From Nitrosarchaeum sp. (GTDB taxonomy: Archaea; Thermoproteota; Nitrososphaeria; Nitrososphaerales; Nitrosopumilaceae): a stretch of DNA of 64,000 nucleotides. The position numbers were made by a program, and so were the translations under genes. Below are positions 9,008-17,779 of the stretch, piece by piece (within the stretch, counting starts at the first letter, position 1; every line of letters begins with the position of its first letter). The notes beneath the pieces are model-generated. The model saw nothing but the letters and a program-made list of their open reading frames with translations, was not told the DNA's origin and searched no databases. The stretch lies in assembly GCA_003569705.1 (NCBI GenBank), contig BGOU01000003.1, positions 124,001 through 188,000 of the forward strand, read 5' to 3'.

Positions 9008-9286
9008 ATGCAAAAACAAGAAAATCCCACCTATTTGAAAGCCATCACCATACGAGATATTAGTGATATTCATTCGATAAAAGAAGACATCAAAAAAGAG
9101 ATGATTTTAATTCTCAGAGTTACACCGTTGGCTCAAAAAGATGTGGAACAACTTCGGAAAGTAGTTGAGGAGTTGTATTCTATTGCAAAAACTGAAGGTG
9201 CAGATATTGCAAGATTAGGTGAAGAAAGAATTATTGTAGCACCATCTAGTATCAAAATCTGGAAACCGGAATACGATCTAAAATAG
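9008..9286 (+). CDS. sepF: SepF-like cell division protein
   Basis: A 92-residue protein with the compact DUF552/SepF fold: two beta-alpha-beta units around ILILRVTPLAQKDVEQLRK and GADIARLGEERIIVAPSSIKIW. SepF binds membranes and FtsZ in bacteria and many archaea; archaeal SepF is short like this one. Thaumarchaea divide mainly with Cdv proteins and carry divergent FtsZ, so the partner here is uncertain. Its 3' end overlaps the aCPSF1 stop by nine bases on the opposite strand. Confidence 0.75.
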   Translation: MQKQENPTYLKAITIRDISDIHSIKEDIKKEMILILRVTPLAQKDVEQLRKVVEELYSIAKTEGADIARLGEERIIVAPSSIKIWKPEYDLK

Positions 9287-11254
9287 TTTTATTGCTTCTT
9301 GAACTTGAGGGTAATGAGCAGGAACTCTGAACATTCTTCTGATATTCATTGCCAAGTTTTCTGATTTTCTTCGTTCTCCGTGATTTACGAGTACTCTACG
9401 AAGTTTTGGTCTTAGTCTTTGAACAAAAGACATCAATTGGTTATAATCACTGTGTCCACTAAATCCATCAAGTTTTTCAACACTGCAATTTATTGTAACA
9501 ACTTCGACTTTTCCTTCTTTACCTAGCATAGTAACTTGTTTTGAACCATCCAAAACTCTTCTTCCCATGGTTCCATTAACCTGATATGAAACAAACAAAA
9601 CCTTATTCTTTTTATCAGGTGCAATATTTTTGAAATATTCTAAAACTGGTCCACCTTCTAACATTCCAGATGTTGCCAAAATGATACAAGGTGAGTTATC
9701 TCTCATTGGCTCTTCTCTTGCATCAGCATGTTCAATATTTGTAAAGTACTCTGAATCAAATGGATTATCATCAGTTTCCAAGATTTTTTGTTTTAGTTCT
9801 CTAGCTAGGTATTCAGGATATGCTTCATGAATTGCTGAAGCTTCTGAAATCATACCTTCTGTAAAAACAGGCGCTTCAACCATTTCACCAGATTTCATGT
9901 AATGATCAATTACCATCATAATTTCTTGAGCACGACCAACTGCAGGAATAGGAATGAGAACTTTTCCTCCATCAGCAAGAGTATTGTTTACTGCATTAAT
10001 GAAAGCAGATTCTACTTCTTGTCTAGTTGGTTGAATGTCTTCTTTTGCACCATACGTACTTTCAATCAATAAAGTTTCCACTCTAGGGAAATTCCAGCTT
10101 GCTGCTTCAAACAAAATACTTTTTCCAAATTTAATATCACCAGAATAAACAAAATTATGATCACCGTTTCCAATGTGGAAATGACATAGTGCAGAACCCA
10201 AAATATGACCTGCGTTTGCAAAAACCAGTTTAATGTCAGGAGAAATATCAGTAACAGTGCCATATGGCAGAGTTATTGCCTGTTTCATGATTTGTTTCAC
10301 ATCTCTTTCTGAATATATTGGAGTTCTACCTTGTGCGGCAGCAACTTTGATTGCATCTAATTGAATAAGATTCATCATTGGGAGTGTCGGTTCAGTACAA
10401 TAGATTGGTCCCTTGTAACCAAATTTGCATAAAGCAGGTAAGAATCCAGTGTGATCTAAATGTGCATGACCAATTACTATTGCATCAAGTTCATCTAATG
10501 TAATATCAAGAAAATCTAATCTAGGAAATGAATCCATTGGATGTTTTGCCCCAGGATTAATACCGCAGTCTACTAGAATTTTACTTTCAGGAGTAGATAA
10601 TAACATACTAGATCGTCCTACTTGGCTAAAGCCACCAAGAGTTACGAGAGATATTTCAGATTTTTGTGCTAGTCGAGGCCTAAATATCTCATCTCCAATT
10701 TGTTTGAATTGCTTACTTCGTTCAGCAGATGTGAGTTTGAGAGTTGCATTTATTGTTTGAATAGTACGTGATGGTATGGTAGTAGCTTTTCTTATACGTA
10801 ATTTCCAACCTATTTTTTCAGTTATTTCAGCATGATTGAATTCTTTTGCATCTCTTTGTAATAACCAAGGTCTTTTAGCTTCAATTGAGACTTCACCTGT
10901 AGCAGTATCAAAGAATGCTCCTTGAAAATTTGCATCTTTTGGAATACATTCTGCTAGAATTTTTCTTGCATCTTCTTCTGATTTTCTAATAGATTCATCA
11001 GTTCTTATAACAATTCTTTTTTTTATTATATTAACAAGATTAGAAATCAGTTCGTTATTTTCCATCAGATAACGTGGTGCATTTGTATACAAAGCAATTC
11101 GTGGTCCTTCATATTCTATTTTTGTTACCTTAGCTTCTTTGGGTATACTTTGCAGTATGGTGGCCATCATATTTTGGCTAGGAGGTAATTCTTTTTGTTG
11201 CTGTTTTCTTTGCATTAAATCACTAAAGTTCGATGACTGCTTTCTTTTGTTCAT
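9278..11254 (-). CDS. aCPSF1 / FttA: KH - metallo-beta-lactamase - beta-CASP ribonuclease
   Basis: A 658-residue archaeal CPSF1 (FttA). About residues 25-165 hold two KH-like RNA-binding modules. The metallo-beta-lactamase core follows with HAHLDH near residue 263 for zinc binding, and the beta-CASP segment with ATSGMLEGGPVLEYF and FSGHSDYNQL. C-terminal VNHGERRKSENLA completes the active-site ligands. The family is a 5'-3' exo/endoribonuclease that terminates archaeal transcription by cleaving U-rich nascent RNA. Its start overlaps the proteasome beta stop by 32 bases; an in-frame Met 13 codons later (about 11215) would avoid the overlap. Cotranscription with the proteasome gene is likely. 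Confidence 0.95.
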   Translation of the reverse strand: MNKRKQSSNFSDLMQRKQQQKELPPSQNMMATILQSIPKEAKVTKIEYEGPRIALYTNAPRYLMENNELISNLVNIIKKRIVIRTDESIRKSEEDARKILAECIPKDANFQGAFFDTATGEVSIEAKRPWLLQRDAKEFNHAEITEKIGWKLRIRKATTIPSRTIQTINATLKLTSAERSKQFKQIGDEIFRPRLAQKSEISLVTLGGFSQVGRSSMLLSTPESKILVDCGINPGAKHPMDSFPRLDFLDITLDELDAIVIGHAHLDHTGFLPALCKFGYKGPIYCTEPTLPMMNLIQLDAIKVAAAQGRTPIYSERDVKQIMKQAITLPYGTVTDISPDIKLVFANAGHILGSALCHFHIGNGDHNFVYSGDIKFGKSILFEAASWNFPRVETLLIESTYGAKEDIQPTRQEVESAFINAVNNTLADGGKVLIPIPAVGRAQEIMMVIDHYMKSGEMVEAPVFTEGMISEASAIHEAYPEYLARELKQKILETDDNPFDSEYFTNIEHADAREEPMRDNSPCIILATSGMLEGGPVLEYFKNIAPDKKNKVLFVSYQVNGTMGRRVLDGSKQVTMLGKEGKVEVVTINCSVEKLDGFSGHSDYNQLMSFVQRLRPKLRRVLVNHGERRKSENLAMNIRRMFRVPAHYPQVQEAIKLF

Positions 11255-11855
11255 CAGTCAATAGACGGAATCCGTCTTTATCCATAACTGCGATGTTAAT
11301 TCCATCGCCAGTACCGATGTTTCTAACTATTGCGGCTTTTACTGCTCTTAGAGCTATTTTTTTTGCTTCTTCTATTGTTAGATCAGATCTATATTCTTCT
11401 TCTAACAAACCGTATGCTACAGGAGAACCGCTACCTGTTGTCACGTAAGATTTTTCTTCAACTGAACCAAACATGTCGATGTTAAATAATGCAGGTCCAT
11501 TTGCATCATAACCGCCAACAAGAATATCTGCCATAAACGGATAACCACGATTTTGATGAAATATGAGAGAGCAAAGTCGAGCTAGTGAATGAATTGAAAT
11601 TGGTTGTTGTTTTTCTACTCTGTGAAGATTTGAATGATAACGGAGGATATCTACGATATTTTGTGCATCAGCCACTCCACCAGCTAAAGTCAAGCCTACA
11701 TGTTCATCAATTTTTTGAATTTTCATGGTGTTATTGTTTGCAATAAAATATCCGGCGCTGGCTCTCATATCGGCACATAATACAACACCATCGGTAGCCT
11801 TGATACCTACAGTGGTAGTCCCATGCAGAATTTTTTCTTCAACATTATTTGACAA
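11223..11855 (-). CDS. psmB: Proteasome beta subunit
   Basis: A 210-residue beta subunit of the 20S proteasome. A short propeptide of 12 residues ends in Gly; the catalytic nucleophile is Thr13 in GTTTVGIKATDG. The neighbouring Asp in CADMRASAGYF and Lys in NTMKIQKID supply the rest of the active site, and GSGSPVAYGLLE is also conserved. It assembles into the central beta rings and degrades unfolded or tagged proteins. The gene is divergent from the G1P dehydrogenase gene and is cotranscribed with, and overlaps, aCPSF1. Confidence 0.95.
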   Translation of the reverse strand: MSNNVEEKILHGTTTVGIKATDGVVLCADMRASAGYFIANNNTMKIQKIDEHVGLTLAGGVADAQNIVDILRYHSNLHRVEKQQPISIHSLARLCSLIFHQNRGYPFMADILVGGYDANGPALFNIDMFGSVEEKSYVTTGSGSPVAYGLLEEEYRSDLTIEEAKKIALRAVKAAIVRNIGTGDGINIAVMDKDGFRLLTDEQKKAVIEL

Positions 11856-11892
11856 AATACACCTATTAGAGATAATAAGAAATGCATGGCAC

Positions 11893-11906
11893 CCTTTTAA
11901 ATAACT
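11893..11906. promoter_or_regulatory. Putative TATA region shared by divergent psmB and G1P dehydrogenase genes
   Basis: CTTTTAAATAAC lies about 28 bases before the ATG at 11932 and about 40 bases before psmB on the other strand. On the plus strand TTTTAAATA and on the minus strand TTATTTAAAA both resemble archaeal TATA boxes. The spacing on the plus side fits a leaderless or very short-leader transcript. Confidence 0.4.
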
Positions 11907-11931
11907 TTTTGTTTCATTGAAATGATAAATA

Positions 11932-12996
11932 ATGACAAAAAGTCATGATCGCATGCAATCGCATACGATGGAATTACCTAGGCTCATTGAGATCGGGGAG
12001 AAAAATATAGGCGATTTTGGGAGATTTGTAAATTCGCTCAATAAATCGAAAAGAGTTTCGTTGATCAGTGGAACAAATGTAAAGAAGATCATTAAGAAAA
12101 AAATCGAAGATTCACTAAAATCTAATAAAATAAAATTTGTTTGGCATGCATCTGGAGATAATACAATTACAGCTATTAATCAGATTCAAAAAGATGTAAA
12201 AAAAGATCAAAGTGATCTGATTGCAGGTATTGGAGGAGGTCGTTCTGTAGATACTGCCAAAATGATCGCATACAATCTTGACAAGCCATTTGTGAGTATG
12301 CCAACAGCTGCATCACATGATGGAATGGCAAGTCCATTTGTTTCTGTTGTTAGTGATAAACCACATTCGATTGTTGCATCTGCACCGTTAGGAGTCTTTG
12401 TAGATATTGATATTATACGTAAAGCCCCTGCAAAACTTTTAGCAAGTGGTTGTGGAGATCTTATTGCAAATATTATAGCGGTTAAAGATTGGCAGTTAGG
12501 ACATGAAAAAACTGGTGAATATTATGGTAGGTATTCTGCAGATTTGGCTTTGATGAGTGCAAAAATAGTTATGGAAAATTCAAGTCATTATGCTAAGAAT
12601 GGACTTGATGCAAGGATAATTGTTGAAGCGCTGATTAGTGCAGGAGTTGCATCATGTATTGCAGGTAGTAGTAGACCATGTTCAGGAGCAGAACATCTTT
12701 TTTCTCATGCTTTAGATAAGATTGCACCAGGAAGAGGACTACATGGAGAAAAATGTGGCATTGGATCTATCATGATGGCCAAGTTACAAGGTCAGGATTG
12801 GAAAAAAATTGCAAAAACTTTGAAAGATGTTGGTGCACCTACTTCAGCTAAACAAGTTGGGTTAAAATCAGATGAAGTTGTTACTGCTCTTATGATTGCA
12901 CAAGAATTAAGACCTGAAAGATATACTATTTTAAAAGAAATTGAGATGACAGAGAGAAAAGCATTGAATCTTGCAAAGAGTACAAATGTAATTTGA
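11932..12996 (+). CDS. egsA: sn-Glycerol-1-phosphate dehydrogenase
   Basis: A 354-residue iron-type dehydrogenase-fold enzyme that reduces dihydroxyacetone phosphate to sn-glycerol-1-phosphate, the backbone of archaeal ether lipids. The NAD(P) site is GIGGGRSVDTAKMIAYN at about residues 100-115, followed by the conserved PTAASHDGMASPF. Zinc ligands are expected from the Asp near GCGDLIANI and the His residues of SGAEHLFSHAL and GLHGEKCGIG. This gene is a hallmark of archaea. The ATG at 11932 starts a slightly extended N-terminus; Met at residue 8 or 13 is also possible. Confidence 0.95.
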   Translation: MTKSHDRMQSHTMELPRLIEIGEKNIGDFGRFVNSLNKSKRVSLISGTNVKKIIKKKIEDSLKSNKIKFVWHASGDNTITAINQIQKDVKKDQSDLIAGIGGGRSVDTAKMIAYNLDKPFVSMPTAASHDGMASPFVSVVSDKPHSIVASAPLGVFVDIDIIRKAPAKLLASGCGDLIANIIAVKDWQLGHEKTGEYYGRYSADLALMSAKIVMENSSHYAKNGLDARIIVEALISAGVASCIAGSSRPCSGAEHLFSHALDKIAPGRGLHGEKCGIGSIMMAKLQGQDWKKIAKTLKDVGAPTSAKQVGLKSDEVVTALMIAQELRPERYTILKEIEMTERKALNLAKSTNVI

Positions 12997-12997
12997 C

Positions 12998-13744
12998 TTA
13001 AACTGTTTTTACTTCAGGTGTTTGTTCTTTGGTTTCAGTTTTCTTTATCTGAGTTTGTTTATTTACATGTGTTTCAATAAAGTTTACTTTCTCTAAAGAT
13101 GGAACAAACTTGAAAATATCTAATTGAATGAAATGTTTCATTATTTGAAGTCCATCTGCTCTCAATATCTCTTCTGGGATTGTAATGTTTACTTCTTTGT
13201 CCTTTAATTCAAATGTAATTTTAGAATCCTCTAATGGTAACCTATTTTTCAGAATTCCATCTACTTTATCATTTGGAGAATCAAGTGATTTTACTACATT
13301 AACATCATAAAGAATTGTTTTACCTGCGTATCTATGGTTGTAGTCAATTTGGACTCTTCCTGAACCAATAAATCTTATAATTCCTCTTTTATTATCAACT
13401 TCAATTGTATCTCCTACAGAAACTTTTTCTGCATCTTCACCGAGTTTTCTAGTAGGAATCATTCTAACTTTACCAGAGTCTCTTTCACCAAATCCCTTAT
13501 CTGGTGTGACCTCAACTGTAAGTTTGTCTCCAACTGTTGTTTTAGCTAATGCTTCATCTAATCCCTTAAGAACAGGATAAGATACTTCACCGATTGAAAC
13601 GAGTTTTGGTTGATATTTTACATTTTGTTCATGAATAGAATGTTTTTTTGCATCTTCTTCAATAGTGGTATCAAAAATCTCTGTACTGTCTTTAACCTTA
13701 GCAGTATAATCTATTAGTATCAATGAACCTTTATTGAAAGTCAA
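12998..13744 (-). CDS. FKBP-type (SlyD-like) peptidyl-prolyl cis-trans isomerase
   Basis: A 248-residue protein. The N-terminal FKBP domain (about 1-155) includes GSLILIDYTAKVKDSTEIFDTT and VLKGLDEALAKTTVGDKLTV, with an inserted chaperone flap as in archaeal long FKBPs. NHRYAGKTILYDVNVV is typical of the SlyD-like end of the domain. A C-terminal domain (about 165-230) and a Thr/Lys/Glu tail follow. It catalyses prolyl isomerisation and likely acts as a holdase chaperone in the cytosol. It ends 2 bases from the G1P dehydrogenase stop, convergently. Confidence 0.88.
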   Translation of the reverse strand: MTFNKGSLILIDYTAKVKDSTEIFDTTIEEDAKKHSIHEQNVKYQPKLVSIGEVSYPVLKGLDEALAKTTVGDKLTVEVTPDKGFGERDSGKVRMIPTRKLGEDAEKVSVGDTIEVDNKRGIIRFIGSGRVQIDYNHRYAGKTILYDVNVVKSLDSPNDKVDGILKNRLPLEDSKITFELKDKEVNITIPEEILRADGLQIMKHFIQLDIFKFVPSLEKVNFIETHVNKQTQIKKTETKEQTPEVKTV

Positions 13745-13785
13745 TGTGATCGGTCTCGAATTTCCTTATATTAAGTTAACATGAA

Positions 13786-14931
13786 TTAGAGAGCTTTGAG
13801 TTTTTCTTCCGCTGTTTTGAGACCTGCTTGGGCATCAGTATCATATCCCATCATAGCTAATGTTGATGAAATTGCAGAGACTGTTCTCATTACATGATAT
13901 TTGTTAACTTCGCCCATGCATCCAACTCTGAATACTTTACCTTTAAGATTTCCAAATCCTCCAGCGACTAACACTTTGAATTTATCAGCTAGTGTATCTC
14001 TAAAAGTTTTATCTTCTAAACCATCCAAATAGTTTAATGCAATAATTGAGATTGAACGATCTTCTTTTTTTGCAAACGGTGTAAGACCAATTGCACTTAG
14101 ACTAGAGTACAGAGCATCAGAACAAACCTTATGACGTTTGTATACATTTTCAAGTCCTTCTTCCAACATAATGGTTAATGCTTCTCTGTATGCATAAAGT
14201 AAAGGTAATGCCGGAGTGAATGGAGTATGTTTTGATTCTTCATAATATTTGAAATATCTTGATAAATTGAAGTACATTGTTGTGGGTGGATTTGCAATCA
14301 TGTATTTTTTAGCTTTAGGACTAACAGATATTGGAGAAATTCCAGGAGGTGCAGCAATTGCTTTTTGTGCTCCTGTCATACATACATCAATATTCCATTT
14401 GTCAACTGGAAGATTAACACCTCCAAGTAAAGAAACAGAATCTACAATGTACATTGCATCATTACGTGATGTTAAATCAGATATTCTATCAAGATAATTT
14501 ACCATTGTTCCAGTAGAGGTTTCATTGTGAACTACGTAGAATGCTTTAACGTCTTTATTATTATCAAATGCTTCTTTTATTTGATCAAAAGTTGCATTTT
14601 CTCCTGGAGGAGTTTGAAGTTTTACTACATGAGCTCCTTGAGCTTCAATTAATTCTGCAAGTCTACTACTAAATTCTCCATTAACAGGAATTATTATTTT
14701 ATCACCTTTTTTTACAATATTTACTACACTTGCTTCAACTGCTCCAGTTCCTGATGCAGATAATGCTACTACATCATTTTGTGTGTGAAAAACCTGTTGT
14801 GTTTTTTCAACTACATCTGTGTATAATTCAACAAAATCATCACTTCGGTGATTAATGATGGGGGCAAGCATTGCTCTCATAACTCTATTAGGTACATTTG
14901 TAGGTCCAGGAAGCATTGACAAGTATTCCAA
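13786..14931 (-). CDS. Class V PLP aminotransferase, alanine/serine-glyoxylate type
   Basis: A 381-residue fold-type I PLP enzyme. It opens with LSMLPGPTNVPNRVMRAM, which is characteristic of alanine-glyoxylate and serine-pyruvate aminotransferases. The Schiff-base lysine is in MTGAQKAIAAPPGIS (about residue 198), and VHNETSTGTMV holds the substrate-side residues. The reaction interconverts glyoxylate or pyruvate with alanine, serine or glycine; which donor is used cannot be read here. With SHMT at 62.4 kb it could link serine, glycine and one-carbon flow. A short spacer separates it from the upstream FKBP gene on the same strand. Confidence 0.88.
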   Translation of the reverse strand: MEYLSMLPGPTNVPNRVMRAMLAPIINHRSDDFVELYTDVVEKTQQVFHTQNDVVALSASGTGAVEASVVNIVKKGDKIIIPVNGEFSSRLAELIEAQGAHVVKLQTPPGENATFDQIKEAFDNNKDVKAFYVVHNETSTGTMVNYLDRISDLTSRNDAMYIVDSVSLLGGVNLPVDKWNIDVCMTGAQKAIAAPPGISPISVSPKAKKYMIANPPTTMYFNLSRYFKYYEESKHTPFTPALPLLYAYREALTIMLEEGLENVYKRHKVCSDALYSSLSAIGLTPFAKKEDRSISIIALNYLDGLEDKTFRDTLADKFKVLVAGGFGNLKGKVFRVGCMGEVNKYHVMRTVSAISSTLAMMGYDTDAQAGLKTAEEKLKAL

Positions 14932-14973
14932 TTTTTATCTCCAACGTAAGTTTCTCATGGGGTTTATTTATAA

Positions 14974-15468
14974 TTAGAGATTTTTCAAACGTTGCTTAGC
15001 ACTAGTTTTATACAAAAAATTTTTTGTTCCTTCAGGTACAAGATCATCCCATTTTTGATCGTTTATTATCATATTTCGAATATTTGTTCCAGAAAGAATA
15101 TCTCTTTTAACAAATGGTATTGGTAGAACTTCAACATCACGTTTTGAATAAAGATGTCTAGTTAATTCATCATTAGTGAAAACAATATCAAATTTTGGAA
15201 TTAGTGCATCAATAAGTTCAATCCATTTTATGTGATTTTCTAAATCTGGAATAAAATAGATTTGAATTCTTTGTGTCATAGATTCGTCAATTGAAGATAA
15301 AATCATTTCTTTTCGTTCTTCAGCTGAAAAAGGATTGTTTTTTTGTAAGGGTTTATTGGAGCTGCCTAATCCTATCCATAATTTATCAACTTTAGATAAT
15401 GCAAAACGTAAAGCATCAAGATGACCTAAGTGGAATGGTTGAAATCTTCCTATTAATAGTCCATTCAT
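14974..15468 (-). CDS. nadM: Nicotinamide-nucleotide adenylyltransferase
   Basis: A 164-residue archaeal NadM. The nucleotidyltransferase signature GRFQPFHLGH is at residues 7-16 with the HxGH catalytic pair, and the C-terminal LSGTNIRNMI is the ISGTxIR motif. It adenylates nicotinamide (or nicotinate) mononucleotide with ATP to form NAD. Length matches archaeal homologues. It is divergent from rtcA, with about 65 bases between starts. NAD made here is consumed by the sirtuin encoded at 50.8 kb among others. Confidence 0.93.
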   Translation of the reverse strand: MNGLLIGRFQPFHLGHLDALRFALSKVDKLWIGLGSSNKPLQKNNPFSAEERKEMILSSIDESMTQRIQIYFIPDLENHIKWIELIDALIPKFDIVFTNDELTRHLYSKRDVEVLPIPFVKRDILSGTNIRNMIINDQKWDDLVPEGTKNFLYKTSAKQRLKNL

Positions 15469-15533
15469 ACAAAAAGATTAGAGAATTTCTTTTTAAAAAA
15501 CTATCATAAAGCGTTGAATTAGAGTAGAAACAG

Positions 15534-16559
15534 ATGGATTTTCTAAAAATTAATGGTGAATTTGGTGAGGGTGGAGGACAAATAATTCGTACCGCAATAA
15601 CACTATCATGTATTACAAAACGACCTATAATTATAGAAAATATTAGAAAAAACAGAAAGATTCCAGGATTAAGACCGCAACATCTTACAGCGATAAAAAT
15701 TCTTCAAAAAATTTGTGATGCAGATGTAGAAGGAGCAAAAATAGGATCAACAAGTTTAAAATTTGTTCCAAGAGATGTAAAAAGTTGCAATTTAGTAGAA
15801 GATGTTGGAACCGCTGGAAGTATATCTTTAGTACTACAAGTATTAATTCCAGTAGCAGCAATTTGTCAAAAAAAATTAAATTTAACAATCAAAGGAGGGA
15901 CAGATACTCTATGGAGTCCAACAATTGACTATACACAGTATGTTTTAAGAGAAGCATATTCAAGGATGGGAATTAAATTTTCAATTAAATTAATCAAACG
16001 TGGTTATTATCCTAAAGGTAGCGGAGAAATAAATCTAGATGTGTTACCATCTAATGTAAAGTCAATTTCATTGTATCAAAGAAAAACAAAAAATGTAAAA
16101 TTATTTTGTTCATTTTCTAATTTACCAAATGAGTTGATAAAAAAACATGTTGAAAGTATTGAAAGAAAATTAACCGAAAGAAAATTTGTTGTTCAAACAC
16201 AGATAGATGAAGAAAGCGCAGTTGATTCAGGGGCATCTTTGTTGATTTTTAGTATTGATGAGGAATCAATAATTGGTATTGACTCAATTTTTGATAAAAA
16301 AACAGAGAAATTCAATTTAGATCTAGAAAGTTTTACTGAAAACAATCTTGGTGTTGATGAACGCCTTGCAGACATGCTTGTTTTACCAGCAAGCCTTACT
16401 AGCGAAATGACAATTTTTAGAGTTAAGAATATTTCAAAACATTTAGAGACAAATTTGTTTGTAACTTCAAAAATTACTGGCTGTAAATATGGTATAGGCA
16501 AATTAAGTGACGGTTTTGAGATTAGAATAGAAGGTGTCTCAAACACCAACATCAAGTAA
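15534..16559 (+). CDS. rtcA: RNA 3'-terminal phosphate cyclase
   Basis: A 341-residue RtcA. It has the opening GEFGEGGGQIIRTAITLSCI, the RPQHLTAI segment, EDVGTAGSISLVLQVLIPVA, and the C-terminal KHLETNLFV with the histidine that becomes adenylylated in this family. It converts RNA 3'-phosphate ends to 2',3'-cyclic phosphates at the expense of ATP. Several RNA-processing genes lie elsewhere in the window (RNase Z, ThpR, CCA transferase) but not in the same operon. Its end overlaps the convergent CopD-like gene by 21 bases. Confidence 0.93.
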   Translation: MDFLKINGEFGEGGGQIIRTAITLSCITKRPIIIENIRKNRKIPGLRPQHLTAIKILQKICDADVEGAKIGSTSLKFVPRDVKSCNLVEDVGTAGSISLVLQVLIPVAAICQKKLNLTIKGGTDTLWSPTIDYTQYVLREAYSRMGIKFSIKLIKRGYYPKGSGEINLDVLPSNVKSISLYQRKTKNVKLFCSFSNLPNELIKKHVESIERKLTERKFVVQTQIDEESAVDSGASLLIFSIDEESIIGIDSIFDKKTEKFNLDLESFTENNLGVDERLADMLVLPASLTSEMTIFRVKNISKHLETNLFVTSKITGCKYGIGKLSDGFEIRIEGVSNTNIK

Positions 16560-17036
16560 TGACGCAAAAAATAGAATCGCTACGGATAACACTACTGTAA
16601 TTTCTCCAAGAATAATAATTTTTTTTCTTAATTTTTGAATTTCATGAGGAGACATTTGTTTTGACATTATCTTATCCTCTACATCTTTTCTAATGACTCT
16701 TACATGTATTACATATGTAATAATTAATGCAATGACCAAAATTATCTTAATGATAAGAAAATTACCATAACTTGTGGCCAGCAACAAATTAGGTTTACTC
16801 AAAAGCACATGTGAATTGTATAAACCAGTACCAATGAGAATTATTAATGATGGAACAGCAATTTTGTTGAATCTTTTACCAACTTTAATCATAAGTTGTA
16901 ATCTTTCTTCAACAGAATCAAACATTGTTTTGAGAAGTGGTGAAAAAACAATTCCGATGAAAAGTGAACCTCCTACCCAAATAGCAGCTGAAAGAAGATG
17001 AATCCATAAAATTATTGCTTGTTCTAATGGAGTCAT
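16539..17036 (-). CDS. CopD-like membrane protein
   Basis: A 165-residue integral membrane protein with four predicted helices: about 8-30 (AIILWIHLLSAAIWVGGSLF), 53-73, 82-108 and 140-160. The early His in WIHLLSAAIWVGG is the conserved feature of the CopD/DUF2269-like families, which are linked to copper or heme handling. Copper matters for thaumarchaeal energy metabolism, but a copper role here is inference. The C-terminus overlaps the end of rtcA convergently. Confidence 0.65.
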   Translation of the reverse strand: MTPLEQAIILWIHLLSAAIWVGGSLFIGIVFSPLLKTMFDSVEERLQLMIKVGKRFNKIAVPSLIILIGTGLYNSHVLLSKPNLLLATSYGNFLIIKIILVIALIITYVIHVRVIRKDVEDKIMSKQMSPHEIQKLRKKIIILGEITVVLSVAILFFASLLDVGV

Positions 17037-17118
17037 AATATCTCATGTTTCAAATCAAATATTATGTATTTGGATCTTGACAACCTTTTTTAGTTGTACA
17101 TAATGTGATATCGTTGAA

Positions 17119-17613
17119 TTGGCATTACAAAATAAAATAATGGTCTATGCTGCAATTGCAGCATTATTTGGAATGATGGGCATAATTATATGGTATGCTA
17201 GCCTTGATAATTCAGAATTAGAACAAGTTGAAATTAAATCGTTAAATGTGGTGGTTGGAGATATTAATAAAATTGAAAATTCTGCAAAATTGGAAGTTAC
17301 TTTTCTTGTAAATAATCCCAGTGAAAAAACACTTACAGTTCCAATTATTAGTTACAAACTTTATGCAGATGGAATATTATTGGGTTCTGGTCAATACTCT
17401 ACTGAAGATATTGCAATGCCTGGTAGAGCATTATTTTTATCAGGAGTGGAAATTCCTTTGAAAAACACATTCATTTTAAAAGCATCTGATGTCAATCCTG
17501 AAACATATCAAGCAGTTTTGAATGGTAATATCAGTAGTTTTAGTGCTGATGGGAGTATCACCACACAAACTTCTTGGAGTTCAGGTGAAAAAGCTTTCAA
17601 AATTTCAACTTAA
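17119..17613 (+). CDS. Membrane-anchored LEA14-like protein
   Basis: A 164-residue protein with one N-terminal membrane helix (about 8-27; MVYAAIAALFGMMGIIIWYA) and an extracytoplasmic beta-sandwich resembling LEA14/WHy domains: VEIKSLNVVVGDI, LEVTFLVNNPSEKTLTVPIISYKLYADG, then ALFLSGVEIPL. Such domains are found in archaeal surface-anchored proteins of unknown role. TTG 17119 starts after an AT-rich upstream region; ATG 17140 is an alternative. tRNA-Val lies just downstream in the opposite orientation. Confidence 0.65.
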   Translation: MALQNKIMVYAAIAALFGMMGIIIWYASLDNSELEQVEIKSLNVVVGDINKIENSAKLEVTFLVNNPSEKTLTVPIISYKLYADGILLGSGQYSTEDIAMPGRALFLSGVEIPLKNTFILKASDVNPETYQAVLNGNISSFSADGSITTQTSWSSGEKAFKIST

Positions 17614-17623
17614 GTTAAAAAAG

Positions 17624-17697
17624 TGGGCCGAGTGAGATTCGAACTCACGATCACTGCCATGTCGGGGCAGTATCCTAACCGGCTAGACTACCGGCCC
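17624..17697 (-). tRNA. tRNA-Val (anticodon GAC)
   Basis: 74 bases including the discriminator A; CCA is not encoded. The acceptor stem GGGCCGG pairs with TCGGCCC (last pair G-U). The T-arm is GTGAG-TTCGAAT-CTCAC. The anticodon stem is CTGCC/GGCAG with loop CCGACAT, giving anticodon GAC (complement of 17661-17663). The base at position 33 is C rather than the near-universal U, which is unusual. Read on the minus strand. Confidence 0.9.
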
Positions 17698-17779
17698 ATT
17701 GAAGTAAAAGATTAGGTGCAGGCATTATTAACGTTTAACAAAAGAAAGGATTGAATAAAAAGAAAAGGACGTCTAAGAG

